Shown here: in pieces, positions 46,459 to 55,140 of the stretch | How positions within the stretch are numbered: the stretch's first letter is position 1 | Layout: each line of letters opens with the position of its first letter | NCBI GenBank assembly: GCA_020831625.1 | Contig: JAFIGD010000015.1 | Coordinates: forward strand, 27,778-91,777 | Origin: Verrucomicrobiota bacterium | GTDB taxonomy: Bacteria > Verrucomicrobiota > Kiritimatiellia > SS1-B-03-39 > UBA6053 | Length of the DNA stretch: 64,000 nt | Direction: 5' to 3' | Program-made: the position numbers and the translations under genes | Notes under the pieces: model-generated | What the model was told of the DNA's origin: nothing | Database searches by the model: none | What the model saw: only the letters and a program-made list of their open reading frames with translations

Positions 46459-46495
46459 AGAAAAGCCCCGTTTCCGAGGATCGGAAACGGGGCTT
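46459..46495 (-). terminator. rho-independent terminator of the PEP-CTERM gene at 46525
   Basis: A perfect 14-base stem, AAGCCCCGTTTCCG/CGGAAACGGGGCTT (46463-46476 with 46482-46495), and a 5-base loop. Read on the minus strand it ends in TTTTC. It lies 30 bases after the stop. Confidence 0.75.
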
Positions 46496-46524
46496 GGGGA
46501 TTTTCCGGGGTTCGGAAAACCGGT

Positions 46525-48366
46525 TCAGCGTCTGCGGCGGAAGAGCAGCAGACTGCCGAGGGCGATTCCGACCAGCGCCAGGGTGCCGGGCTCGGGGATC
46601 ACGTGCAGCTGTAAACTGCCGTCTTCGAAGTAGGCGCTGCGGCCGCCTCCGATATCGAAGGCGCTTCCACTTCCGTAGTTGGCAATATTTGCTGAACTGA
46701 ATGTGGGCAGGTTGTCGCCGGTAAGCAGGGTGTAGACCCCGTCGTTGATGATACTCCAGTCAATGGCGGTTCCCGCAGTGGTACGGAGGCTGTTGACCCC
46801 GAATGAATCGTCCAGCGAGAAGGTGCCGGTCACTTCCATGGAGTGATCAGGGCTGAAGGCCAGGAAGGCGCCGTTGGCGAGCGTCAGGTTGCCGTTGATG
46901 ACACTGTTGCCGCCGTCGGTGCCGAGGACGGCGCCATCGGCGACATTGACATTGCCGGTGATACCGCGGTTGACCAGCAGGGTGCCGCCAAGGACTTCAA
47001 CGCCACCACCGAAGTTCATGGTGTTGCTGCCGCCGAAAACCACCACGCCGTCGGGGGTCATGGCGGTCAAGGCGTTGCCGTCGGTTTGACCGGTTGTACC
47101 GATCGAAGTGTAGGTGGCCATGGAGTAGCCGCTGTTAATGGCGACGATCTGATTGGCGCTGGCGTTAATGCCGCCGGTGAACTCGGTGCGTCCGTTTTCG
47201 GAGAAGAGGTTCAGACGGTGGGCGTTGGTATTGTTAAACGTGATGTTACCCGAGTAGCTGTTTGTAGTGCCCTCATCCTGTCGTCCGCCGATGTAAGTCT
47301 GGTTGGTGGCGTTGGCGGCGTTGCTTCCGCCGCTGCCGACCTCGATGTTGATGGCGCGGTTGAAGGTGTTGGCACCGAAACCTTGACCGAGGGCCAGGAC
47401 GGTTGACTGGGCCGCTGAATTGTTGGCGTTCAGCGTGTATTGGTGGTTGGCCACGCTGTCGGCGTTTTCGAGAACGAAAGCCCCGTGCATGAGCGAGAGC
47501 TTGCTGCTGACCGGAGCGTATCCGGTCCAGTCGCCGCTCAATTCATAGGTTGAGTGACTGAACTGCTGACCGTCAACCGCGCGTCCACGTACCACGGTCC
47601 AGCCGTGCCCCGTCGAACCGCCGGTGAGGGCGGCGGTGGTGAAGTCTCCGGTCAAGCGGGTTACGGCAGGTACATCTGCCGCAAGACCGCCGTCATACCG
47701 GATTTCGAACTGGTTGGAGCCAAAGGCCCCGTCTCGAGTAATGGCGTTGATGAAATTGTTGGCGTAGGTCATTCGCGCCGAGGCGGCTTGGTTGAAGCCA
47801 ATTCCTCCGCCGTTGCTGTTCAAAAGCCCCGTGCCGGCTTGGAAATCGCCGGTGCCGATCAGAGTTTTGGTTCCGCCTGTACCGACACTGCCGTATTGAA
47901 CAATCAGGACACCGCCGTCAGCAATCACGCCGCCGGAGAAAGTGTTGTTACGGGAACCGAGGTTGTCAAAATCACCCAGGCGCAGTGTGCGTCGAATTAA
48001 GAGGCTTCCTGTCCCCGTCAATGCGGTGTTGCCGTTGATCCGTTGGGTTCCGGCGGCTTGCACTTCGTTGGTAATGACTCCGCTCCAGTTTAGTTCACCG
48101 CCGCCGGTGCCGCTGAGGATGCGGTCGACACCGCCTGAAATTGTCAGGTTGTTGAAGCTGCGGGTAGTGGTTCCATACTCGACCGTGCCCCCTCCGGTGG
48201 AACCAAAAAAGAGGTTCGCTGTACCGTCGTTGACAGGCACGGTGTTTGTGTCCCAGTTCTCATCGTCATCCCAGTTGTTGGTTCCGGCTCCGCGGTCCCA
48301 AGTTTGGGCTCCGGCGATGGTGGCGCTGAGGAGCGCCGCGATGGATAGTAGTGTTGTAGTTCTCAT
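46525..48366 (-). CDS. large PEP-CTERM protein with autotransporter-like beta-helix repeats
   Basis: 613 residues. A signal peptide (TTTLLSIAALLSATIAGAQ) is followed by the typical autotransporter-associated start WDRGAGTNNWDDDENWDTNTVPVND, repeated GGVIADGGVLIVQYG- and SGNITFNNTNAHRLN-like rungs, and a C-terminal GDNLPTF-type segment, then VIPEPGTLALVG...LLLFRRRR. This predicts an elongated surface beta-helix anchored through an exosortase. It may form adhesins or scaffolds that hold polysaccharide near the cell. It has its own terminator. Confidence 0.85.
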   Translation of the reverse strand: MRTTTLLSIAALLSATIAGAQTWDRGAGTNNWDDDENWDTNTVPVNDGTANLFFGSTGGGTVEYGTTTRSFNNLTISGGVDRILSGTGGGELNWSGVITNEVQAAGTQRINGNTALTGTGSLLIRRTLRLGDFDNLGSRNNTFSGGVIADGGVLIVQYGSVGTGGTKTLIGTGDFQAGTGLLNSNGGGIGFNQAASARMTYANNFINAITRDGAFGSNQFEIRYDGGLAADVPAVTRLTGDFTTAALTGGSTGHGWTVVRGRAVDGQQFSHSTYELSGDWTGYAPVSSKLSLMHGAFVLENADSVANHQYTLNANNSAAQSTVLALGQGFGANTFNRAINIEVGSGGSNAANATNQTYIGGRQDEGTTNSYSGNITFNNTNAHRLNLFSENGRTEFTGGINASANQIVAINSGYSMATYTSIGTTGQTDGNALTAMTPDGVVVFGGSNTMNFGGGVEVLGGTLLVNRGITGNVNVADGAVLGTDGGNSVINGNLTLANGAFLAFSPDHSMEVTGTFSLDDSFGVNSLRTTAGTAIDWSIINDGVYTLLTGDNLPTFSSANIANYGSGSAFDIGGGRSAYFEDGSLQLHVIPEPGTLALVGIALGSLLLFRRRR

Positions 48367-48485
48367 GTTATTACCTTGGTTAGGTTGTGGGTCGAATGTT
48401 CATTCATCGTGGATTATTGCATGGAAATCGTTTATATGCCTAATGTTTTTATAGTTTATGGTTAACTGAAGGCGTTCGGGGCGGT

Positions 48486-51400
48486 TTATTGGGAACGTGC
48501 GGGGAGTGTTTCGGGTTGGAGGGGCTGGAGAATGAGGCCGGGATGCCAGAGGGGACCCCGGGCGGGGTTGCCCCAGAGGTCGAGGGTTCCGGGAAGAGCG
48601 GGGACGGGATGATCGGGATGGGGGAGAAGGACGGTCACGCGGCGGGTGTCGTTTTCGAAGCGGTAGCGGACGGCGTGGTCTTCGCCGCGTTCGCGGGAAA
48701 TGAAGCGGGTGCCTTCGAGGGCGAAGGTGAGGGCGCTGAGGGCGGCGGCATCGGGATGCAGATAGCCGTCGGGCTGCACGAGGGTGGTGAAACGGTCCTG
48801 CCGTCCCCAGAGTCCGTGCGCGTGCATGCTGTAGAGAAAGATTTTTTCGGTGCCGGCCGCCAGCATGGCGACCAGATAGCGCACAAGGGCGTCGGCGGCG
48901 GCGGCGGGGTCGAAGGCGGCATCGGGGCCGGCGGCGTGCGGCAGGGTGTGACGGTAGAAGCTGCCGGGGAGTCCGCCGGGGGTGTTGGAGCCTTCGGTCA
49001 TCCACACGCGGGGGGTGAGGCCGGTGTCGAGGAGGGGACCGATGGCGCGGTGGAAGCCCGCCTCCACATCGTCGCCGGGATAGCCGGCCCGCGCGGGGGT
49101 GTAGTGGTGGTAGGTGACGACATCGACGGGGGACACGCCGCCGGCCTCGAGCACGCCGCGGGACCAGTCGGTTCCGGAAATGCGGTGGGCGAGGGTGGCT
49201 CCGGCGCTGGAATTGAGTCCGGCGAGGAGGACATCTGGACCGGCGCCTTCGCGGGCGGCGCGGCTGAGGGCGGCGTAGTCGGCCTGGGGATTGGCGCTGT
49301 GGAAATATTCGGGTTCGCCGACGGGCTGCGGTTCGCGGCGGGCGCTGAAGAAGCGGGGCACCCAGGGTTCGTTCCAGACCTCGTGGGCGGCGATTTCGTC
49401 GGCATAGCGTTTGGTGAAGACGCGGACGTAGTTTGCGAAGGCGTCGAGATCGCCGGGCATGCCGAACTGATCCCAGTAGCTGTGGATGGGTTCGTGGGGG
49501 CCGTCCGGCCAGGCGTTGGCCCAGAGGGGGGTGCTGACGAGCACGCCGAGGATGTCGAATCCGGCGGCGCGGAGGCGGTGGATGCCGTCGTCCTGAAAGC
49601 GCCATTCGCCGGGGCGGGGTTCGAGATGAAACCACATGTTGCCGCCGATGTCGTGCAGGCGCACCCAGCGCAGGCCGAGGGCTCCGGCCATCTCCAGATG
49701 CCGGGCGGTGGCGGGAACATGGATGCCGAAGGGGGAGTCCGGGCGCGGTTCGCCAAGGCCTTCGGGCCGCTGGAGGCGGGTGATGACGAGTTCGTTCCAG
49801 GGGCCGAGCGCTTCGCCTTCGGGGGTTTCCACGCGGGCTTCGATGCGGAACTGTCCCAGGGGCCGCGCGGGGAAGAGGTCGGCGTTGAGGGTGCCGTGTT
49901 GCCGCGCGTCTCCGGTGAGGTGGACGGGGCGGAGTTCGGTGGTTTCGCCGTACAGGTTTACAACCCGCGCGTGGAGAAGCGCGTTTGGAATGAGTGACGA
50001 ATGACGAGTGACGAATGACGAATGTGGAGTGACGAGTGTTTCGAGTGACGAATGTAGAGTGGGGGGTGACGAATGTGGAGTGCGGAGTGCGGACGGAAGG
50101 GTGACGGTCCAGTCGAGGGTGAGGGGTTCATCGTGGAAGACCACGCGGGAGAGGCGCGGGGCGCCGAGGGAGACTTCGGCGCGGCCGCCGGGCGGATGGG
50201 CGTCGGCGTAGACCGCGAAGGCGTCGAAGGTGGCGTCGCCGTGAATGTCGACGCGGAGGGTGGAGAGCCGGGCCAGCGGGGCCGGAATGAACGGAACCCG
50301 AACGGTCTGCGGATCTTCGCCCGCGGTGAACGCCACCCGTTCGGAGAGAGGGCGGCCGTCCTGAAAGACCTGCGCGTGGCCATCGGCCTCCCCGTGCACG
50401 GTGAAGGCGGCGGTGTGGAGTTCTCCGGGACGGACGGCGGTGAAGGGTTCGCTGAAAAAGGCGGCGGGGCGTTGGGTTTGCAGCCGGAAATCGGGATCGG
50501 TGGAGATCGTCAGACCGGTTCCGTCGTCTGTGGTGCGGTCCAGATGCCAGCCGGAGGGGAGTCCGTGGAGGAGGCGGCTGTTGCGCAGGAGGTTGTTCGC
50601 GTGGCCGGGGCGCTCGGTGGCGTTCAGGCTTTCGGCCACGGCGGCGCTGTCCTGAAAGCTCAGGGAGAGGGACTCAAGATCCACCCCGCCTTCGCCGTGG
50701 AAGGAGAGGGAGAGTTCGGCTTCGGACATTTTGTCTGAGATCCGCTTTGATGGGGTGTTGTTTTGGTGTTGTTTTGGAGTTCCCAACAACGCATCCCCCA
50801 ATACCCCATACTCCCCGCCGCCGGGTCTCATTCCTCCAAATTCCGATTCCCCCCGGCGGTGCTCCTGTCCCCCTTCGCCCCGCCAATGCGGAGATTGGCG
50901 CTCCTGTCCTTTCACCTCTACTTCCAATCCCTCCTCCCGCCAGTGGCGGCCGAGGGCGAGGTTGTGGCTCCAGAGGCGTTCGCCGTTGCGGGTGAGGGTG
51001 AGCTGGAACCATTTGGACTGGGGACTGCGCACGCTCATGCGCAGGGTGAGGCGTCCGTCGGTGTCGGGGAGGGGAACGGGGATGCGGAGGGTGGTGGGGG
51101 CGTCACCGGACTGGCGCAGTTGCAGATAGCCGCGGCCCTCCACGAGGGGGTCCTGGTGAAGGCGGCTTTGGTTTTGGTCGCCTTCGATGCGCCAACGGTC
51201 TGGGATGGCTTCCGCTTCGAGTCCTTTGAAGTCGAGCAGGGTTTGTGCGGCGGCTTCGGTGGGTTTGGGGGTGAGTTCGTAGAGTCTGAGGCTGGAGATG
51301 GTGGCGCGGCCGGTGTGGGCCATGATGCGGAAGCCGAAGCGGCCGCCGCTCAGGGGCGGACCGTTGGCCGTGCCGTCGTCGGTGTAGCGCATGACTTCGC

Positions 51401-52679
51401 GGCCGTTGGCTTCGATGCGCATGAGGGGTCCGTCGCGGAGGAGGCGGATGCGGACGGGGCCTTCGGCGCCGTAGACGGCGTCATCTCCGCAGGCGGCGAG
51501 GACAAAGCCGCTGTTTTTGCGGAGGTTGGCGACGCGGCGGGGCTCCTCGTCGTCGGTGGCGAAGAGGGAGGCGTGATAGCTGTTGAGCCGCCGCCAGGTG
51601 TAATGGGAAAAGCTGCCGTCGCGGAAGGGGAGGCCGCTGTCGGGATCGAAGATGTCGGCTCCGCTCCGCTCCCGCGCGTTCCAGAAGAGAATGTGCAGGC
51701 CGCGGCGGGGGGACTCGGGCTGGAAGTCATATTCGAGCAGGAAATTTTCCGGCAGGTCCGCCGGAGCCCAGAGCACGAGGTGACCGGCGGCGGCGGTGAT
51801 TTCGGGGGTGTCCTCTCCCTCGGGTCGGGTGTCGAGAATCAGGCCCTGCGGGGTGGCGGTGGCGCGGGCGCCGCCTTCGAGCACCCATTCATCCTCCGCC
51901 GGGGCGCGGACCCGGCGGCCCTCCGCGTCGAAAAGCTCCGATTCGGCGAGGATGCGGGCCTGCGAAAGATCCGGGGCGTAGCGGAGGGTTTGGATGTGGG
52001 CGTCGAGGTTGATCGGGGCGGTGAAGACGACGCGGCCCTCGTTTTCGAGGCGGGCCAGACCGGCGGCGGAGGCGTGGACGCGGGTTTCCCCGGCGGGGGG
52101 CGAAAAAGCTTCGGCGGCGAGGATGCGCAGGGGGAAAACCCGGCTGCCGTCGGACAGTTCGGTGCCGGCGCGGGCGGGGGTGTCGCGCGGCGGGGCGGGA
52201 ATCCAGGGCTGCCGGTTGGCGGTGAAGGGATCGCCCTGCAGTTCGCCGTTGAGCCAGACGGACAGGGTGCGCGCCTCCAGATCCCAGTTGATCCACAGCT
52301 CGTAATCGCGGCCGCCTTTGAGATGGCTCAGATCCACCACGCCCATTTTGTAGGGGGATTCCGGCACGCCCTGCAATCGTTCCGCGCCGTGCAGCGCCCA
52401 GGGTCCGTTTTCAGCCTCGTCGGCAAAGAGAAAAAAGTGGAGAGTGGTTTTGGTGGGGTCGGTGTTCAGATTGACGCGGAAGCGGGGAGTGTCGAGCAGC
52501 AGGGTTTGGGTGATGCCGTTTTCGGCGCGGGAGGGCAGGGCGAAGGTGCTGTCGATCTCCTCCAAACGGAAGCGCAGCCGGAGCGAGCCTTGCGTGTCCG
52601 CCTCCGGCCAGTCGAAGACCGCGGCTCCGGAGAGGGTGAACAAGGACATCATCAAACCTGCGAATCCGCTTTTCGGCAT
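48486..52679 (-). CDS. very large secreted glycoside hydrolase (clan GH-A-like barrel) with two in-frame repeat insertions
   Basis: 1397 residues. The start is set by GGAG six bases before the ATG at 52677-52679. A signal peptide (FAGLMMSLFTLSGAAV) is followed by long beta-sandwich regions (residues 25-590 and 650-970) and a C-terminal TIM barrel from about 970: FGIHVPATARHLEMAGALGLRWVRLHD, HEVWNEPWV with candidate acid/base E1104 and WMTEGSN with candidate nucleophile E1229. The barrel resembles GH39/GH5-type clan A enzymes. Residues about 590-650 and 863-897 are encoded by dispersed repeats (see 50730-50912 and 49990-50092) but do not break the frame. It forms an operon with the PA14/toroid lipoprotein and probably degrades the same glycan. 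Confidence 0.75.
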   Translation of the reverse strand: MPKSGFAGLMMSLFTLSGAAVFDWPEADTQGSLRLRFRLEEIDSTFALPSRAENGITQTLLLDTPRFRVNLNTDPTKTTLHFFLFADEAENGPWALHGAERLQGVPESPYKMGVVDLSHLKGGRDYELWINWDLEARTLSVWLNGELQGDPFTANRQPWIPAPPRDTPARAGTELSDGSRVFPLRILAAEAFSPPAGETRVHASAAGLARLENEGRVVFTAPINLDAHIQTLRYAPDLSQARILAESELFDAEGRRVRAPAEDEWVLEGGARATATPQGLILDTRPEGEDTPEITAAAGHLVLWAPADLPENFLLEYDFQPESPRRGLHILFWNARERSGADIFDPDSGLPFRDGSFSHYTWRRLNSYHASLFATDDEEPRRVANLRKNSGFVLAACGDDAVYGAEGPVRIRLLRDGPLMRIEANGREVMRYTDDGTANGPPLSGGRFGFRIMAHTGRATISSLRLYELTPKPTEAAAQTLLDFKGLEAEAIPDRWRIEGDQNQSRLHQDPLVEGRGYLQLRQSGDAPTTLRIPVPLPDTDGRLTLRMSVRSPQSKWFQLTLTRNGERLWSHNLALGRHWREEGLEVEVKGQERQSPHWRGEGGQEHRRGESEFGGMRPGGGEYGVLGDALLGTPKQHQNNTPSKRISDKMSEAELSLSFHGEGGVDLESLSLSFQDSAAVAESLNATERPGHANNLLRNSRLLHGLPSGWHLDRTTDDGTGLTISTDPDFRLQTQRPAAFFSEPFTAVRPGELHTAAFTVHGEADGHAQVFQDGRPLSERVAFTAGEDPQTVRVPFIPAPLARLSTLRVDIHGDATFDAFAVYADAHPPGGRAEVSLGAPRLSRVVFHDEPLTLDWTVTLPSALRTPHSSPPTLHSSLETLVTPHSSFVTRHSSLIPNALLHARVVNLYGETTELRPVHLTGDARQHGTLNADLFPARPLGQFRIEARVETPEGEALGPWNELVITRLQRPEGLGEPRPDSPFGIHVPATARHLEMAGALGLRWVRLHDIGGNMWFHLEPRPGEWRFQDDGIHRLRAAGFDILGVLVSTPLWANAWPDGPHEPIHSYWDQFGMPGDLDAFANYVRVFTKRYADEIAAHEVWNEPWVPRFFSARREPQPVGEPEYFHSANPQADYAALSRAAREGAGPDVLLAGLNSSAGATLAHRISGTDWSRGVLEAGGVSPVDVVTYHHYTPARAGYPGDDVEAGFHRAIGPLLDTGLTPRVWMTEGSNTPGGLPGSFYRHTLPHAAGPDAAFDPAAAADALVRYLVAMLAAGTEKIFLYSMHAHGLWGRQDRFTTLVQPDGYLHPDAAALSALTFALEGTRFISRERGEDHAVRYRFENDTRRVTVLLPHPDHPVPALPGTLDLWGNPARGPLWHPGLILQPLQPETLPARSQ
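49990..50092. repeat. in-frame heptanucleotide repeat inside the GH-A-like gene
   Basis: Degenerate GTGACGA/ATGACGA/GTGGAGT units within the coding region. The sense strand reads CGTCACTCGTCATTC and encodes a TPHSSFVTRHSSL-type peptide at about residues 863-897. The frame remains open on both sides. Confidence 0.85.
50730..50912. repeat. in-frame dispersed repeat inside the GH-A-like gene
   Basis: About 183 bases encoding residues 590-650, rich in G, R, Q and N, between two ordinary stretches. It includes a hairpin, GCGCCAATCTCCGCATTGGCG, and TTCGCCCCGCC, similar to 59390-59432 (CCCTTCGCCCC...GCCGAT...ATCGGCGCTCCTGTCC). The same GCTCCTGTCC follows in both. An oligo-CAACACC part resembles 1735-1755. 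Confidence 0.75.
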
Positions 52680-52680
52680 C

Positions 52681-52764
52681 TTATTCTCCGGATTCCAGGA
52701 CCAGTTGGGGGCGGAGTGAGGGGGTGTTGACGTTGTGGGAGCCCGCGAAGAAATGGGGTTTCAC
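52681..52764 (-). CDS. possible 27-codon leader ORF coupling two genes
   Basis: A GTG start at 52764 overlaps the TGA stop of the PA14/toroid gene (GTGA). The frame encodes 27 residues (VKPHFFAGSHNVN... ending VLESGE) and stops with TAA at 52681, one base before the ATG of the GH-A-like gene. Both spacings are those of translational coupling, and its last codons hold the Shine-Dalgarno GGAG of the next gene. It may be a remnant or a real small coupling peptide; only the geometry supports it. Confidence 0.25.
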   Translation of the reverse strand: MKPHFFAGSHNVNTPSLRPQLVLESGE

Positions 52765-55037
52765 GGGGTGTCTCCGGGTTGGGGTTTGAACAGGAGTTGT
52801 GCTTGCAAATCAGCGTAGGACGCGGGGCGGGCCGCGGCGCGGAGGGCCAGGGCGGCGTCAGCCTGGAGAGTGATGAGCCCGTTTTCGGCCCGGGCGCGCA
52901 CAGAGGTCAGCCAGAAGGGGTCGGATTCGTCTTGAACGATTTCCAGGGCCAGGGCGGCGTAGGCGGTGTCGATCTCATGGAGGTTGACAGATTCACCGGT
53001 ATGCATGAGCAGATCGAGATGTCCCTCGCGGCTGATCTCCCAGCGGGGTGTTTGGGTGCCGAAGGCTCCGTCCAGCAGGCGCAGGCGAAGGGTCATGCCT
53101 TCCGCGCGGGCGGTGACCAGACGGGGGGCGCGCGGATGGAGTTCAAAGCGGAGCGGGTCGCTCCCGAGGGTTTGGAAGCGGGCGCGGGCGTCAGCGATGG
53201 TGCGGGCGGGGGCTTCGCGGTCGATGCCGTAAAGCTCCCAGGGATGCTGTCCCCAGCCGGCGTCGGTGGCGAAATTGAGGATGAGCAGCATCCGGTTCTC
53301 CTGTTGCACGGCGGCGGTCTGGGCGGCGAGCAGGCCCTGGGCCCCGGAGGGGGAGGCGAGGGTCAGGTGTCCGGCGTGGTCGCGGCGGCCCCAGGTGAGG
53401 GTGAGGGCGCGGCGCTGGTTCCAGAGGTCGCCGCGGTTGAAGCTGGCCAGGGCGTAGGCGGGGTCCAGATAAAGGGTGGAGACCAGCGGCACCGGGCTTT
53501 CCTGAAAAATGATGTTGGCTTCCCTACCGCCGCCGAGCACCGGGATGATGCGGGTCCCGGGTTCGGTTAGAGGGCTGAGATAAGAAAGGAACTCCTCCGG
53601 AAGGGGCGAGGGGAGGCGGGCGGCGCTGAGTTCGCCGAAGAAGTGCGCGAAATCCGTGGCCTCCTGCAGGCGGGCGCCGGGGTGGGTGATGCCGTCGTAA
53701 CTGCGGGAGGCGTTGCCGACCCAGAGCTGAAGGTTGGGATGATAATTCAGGATCAGTTCGCGCCAGGTGATGTGGTAAAGTTCGTCAATGAGGGGCGAGA
53801 GTTCGTCATGCTGATAATAGGCGCGGAGCAGGGAGAGGGCTTCGAGACTGACCCGGTTGTAGGTGGGGCTGTTGTATTCGGTGGGCATGCCCGCCTCGAG
53901 GGTGTGGGCGTGCAGTCTGCGGAGGGCGTTTTCGCCCCAGGCCCGGGCCTCGGGAATGTCGAGCATCGCGTCGGCGGTGAGGGCCACGGCGACGGCCTTG
54001 GTGATGATGTTGGTGGCGGTGACGGGGGGATTGTAGCGGCGGGATCGGTGGGCGGCGTGGCGGAGGGCGTCCCGCAGGGCGGTGTGCAGGTCTTCGGGGA
54101 GTTTGTCGGGGTGCCGCTGAAGGATCATGATGATTTCCGCGCCGATAAAGCCGCCGATGTTCTGGGCGTTGAAGTTGCCGGGCTGCTGGACCACCCGGGG
54201 CCAGTTGCCGTAGCTGGAGGAGGGCTCGTAGGTGTTTTGCAGGCCGATGACGGCGCGGAGGGCGCGCAGGGCTTCGGCGTGTTCTTCCGGATCGTCGCTT
54301 TCCAGCAGGGCCCCGGCGGTGTAGAAGGTTTCGCGGACGATGTGTTCGCCGGGGCGGGGATTGTGGGGATGCAGGGCCATGTGGCGCTCCGCGTCGTAGG
54401 TGCGCAGCCGGTTGTCGATGTGGACCCGGCGGAAATTGTCCGCGCGGAGGGTTTCGAGGGGGATTGCGGCGGCGAGGGCGTCGCCGCCAAGGGGCATTTC
54501 TTCGGTTCCGTCGGGGAGACTCCAGCCCGCGCGGAGGGCGTCGGGTCCCCGGCCGCCGATATGAAGCAGTTCAAACGCGACCGGCACGCCCGCCTCCAGG
54601 GACACGGGTTCGCCGCGGTGTTCTCCGTCCGCGCCCTGCAGCATCTCATCGGAGCCAACACGGAGGAGCGCTTCGCCTTTCACGTGCAGGATAAAGGTGT
54701 ATGCGCCTGTTTGCGGGGGTATCAGGTTCCCGGAAATCCGGACGGCGAAGTCGTCCAGAAGATCCCGGCCGCTTTCAAGGGAGTGGACCGCCATCCGGCG
54801 GGTGGGCGGTTCATTCCAGCGGGGGGAATTCAGCGCGGTTTGCAGCGAATCCCCCGGTCCGTCGCGCCAGAATTCCCAGACCGCGTGGCCGCGGTTTTCC
54901 ACGGGGGGCGGAGGGGTGTCCGGGTGTTCCTCCGGGCTGACCTCCGGCTCTGTATGAGGAGGCGGCTCCGGAGGACGCACACAGGACATCAGGCCGAAGA
55001 AGGCGGAAATTGCGGCAAGACGCGTGAGAAGTTGCAT
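52761..55037 (-). CDS. PA14-domain lipoprotein with alpha/alpha-toroid-like region
   Basis: 758 residues from the ATG at 55035-55037. The longer open frame upstream lacks a signal and overlaps the divergent gene. The N-terminus is a lipoprotein signal with lipobox LMSC (AISAFFGLMSC). A PA14-like carbohydrate-binding domain follows (FAVRISGNLIPPQTGAYTFILHVKGEALLRVG, LEAGVPVAFELLHIGG). Residues 270-500 look like an alpha/alpha toroid with GMPTEYNSPTYNRVSLEALSLLRAYY. This is reminiscent of polysaccharide lyases, but I see no proven catalytic motif. It is the first gene of an operon with the GH-A-like enzyme and is divergent from a LacI regulator. Confidence 0.65.
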   Translation of the reverse strand: MQLLTRLAAISAFFGLMSCVRPPEPPPHTEPEVSPEEHPDTPPPPVENRGHAVWEFWRDGPGDSLQTALNSPRWNEPPTRRMAVHSLESGRDLLDDFAVRISGNLIPPQTGAYTFILHVKGEALLRVGSDEMLQGADGEHRGEPVSLEAGVPVAFELLHIGGRGPDALRAGWSLPDGTEEMPLGGDALAAAIPLETLRADNFRRVHIDNRLRTYDAERHMALHPHNPRPGEHIVRETFYTAGALLESDDPEEHAEALRALRAVIGLQNTYEPSSSYGNWPRVVQQPGNFNAQNIGGFIGAEIIMILQRHPDKLPEDLHTALRDALRHAAHRSRRYNPPVTATNIITKAVAVALTADAMLDIPEARAWGENALRRLHAHTLEAGMPTEYNSPTYNRVSLEALSLLRAYYQHDELSPLIDELYHITWRELILNYHPNLQLWVGNASRSYDGITHPGARLQEATDFAHFFGELSAARLPSPLPEEFLSYLSPLTEPGTRIIPVLGGGREANIIFQESPVPLVSTLYLDPAYALASFNRGDLWNQRRALTLTWGRRDHAGHLTLASPSGAQGLLAAQTAAVQQENRMLLILNFATDAGWGQHPWELYGIDREAPARTIADARARFQTLGSDPLRFELHPRAPRLVTARAEGMTLRLRLLDGAFGTQTPRWEISREGHLDLLMHTGESVNLHEIDTAYAALALEIVQDESDPFWLTSVRARAENGLITLQADAALALRAAARPASYADLQAQLLFKPQPGDTP

Positions 55038-55140
55038 GGGAAACAAGATACACCCGGAGGACCCTTTTCGTCTAGGAATACGCTGCGTAATGTTGCATGA
55101 ACGGCTTGACTTGTGCATCTTGTCCCGCTTTTCTGGGGCC

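Noticed and set aside
50763..52730. 655-codon plus-strand open frame opposite the large GH gene
   Set aside because: Shadow; high-GC sequence opens the opposite frame. No motif found.
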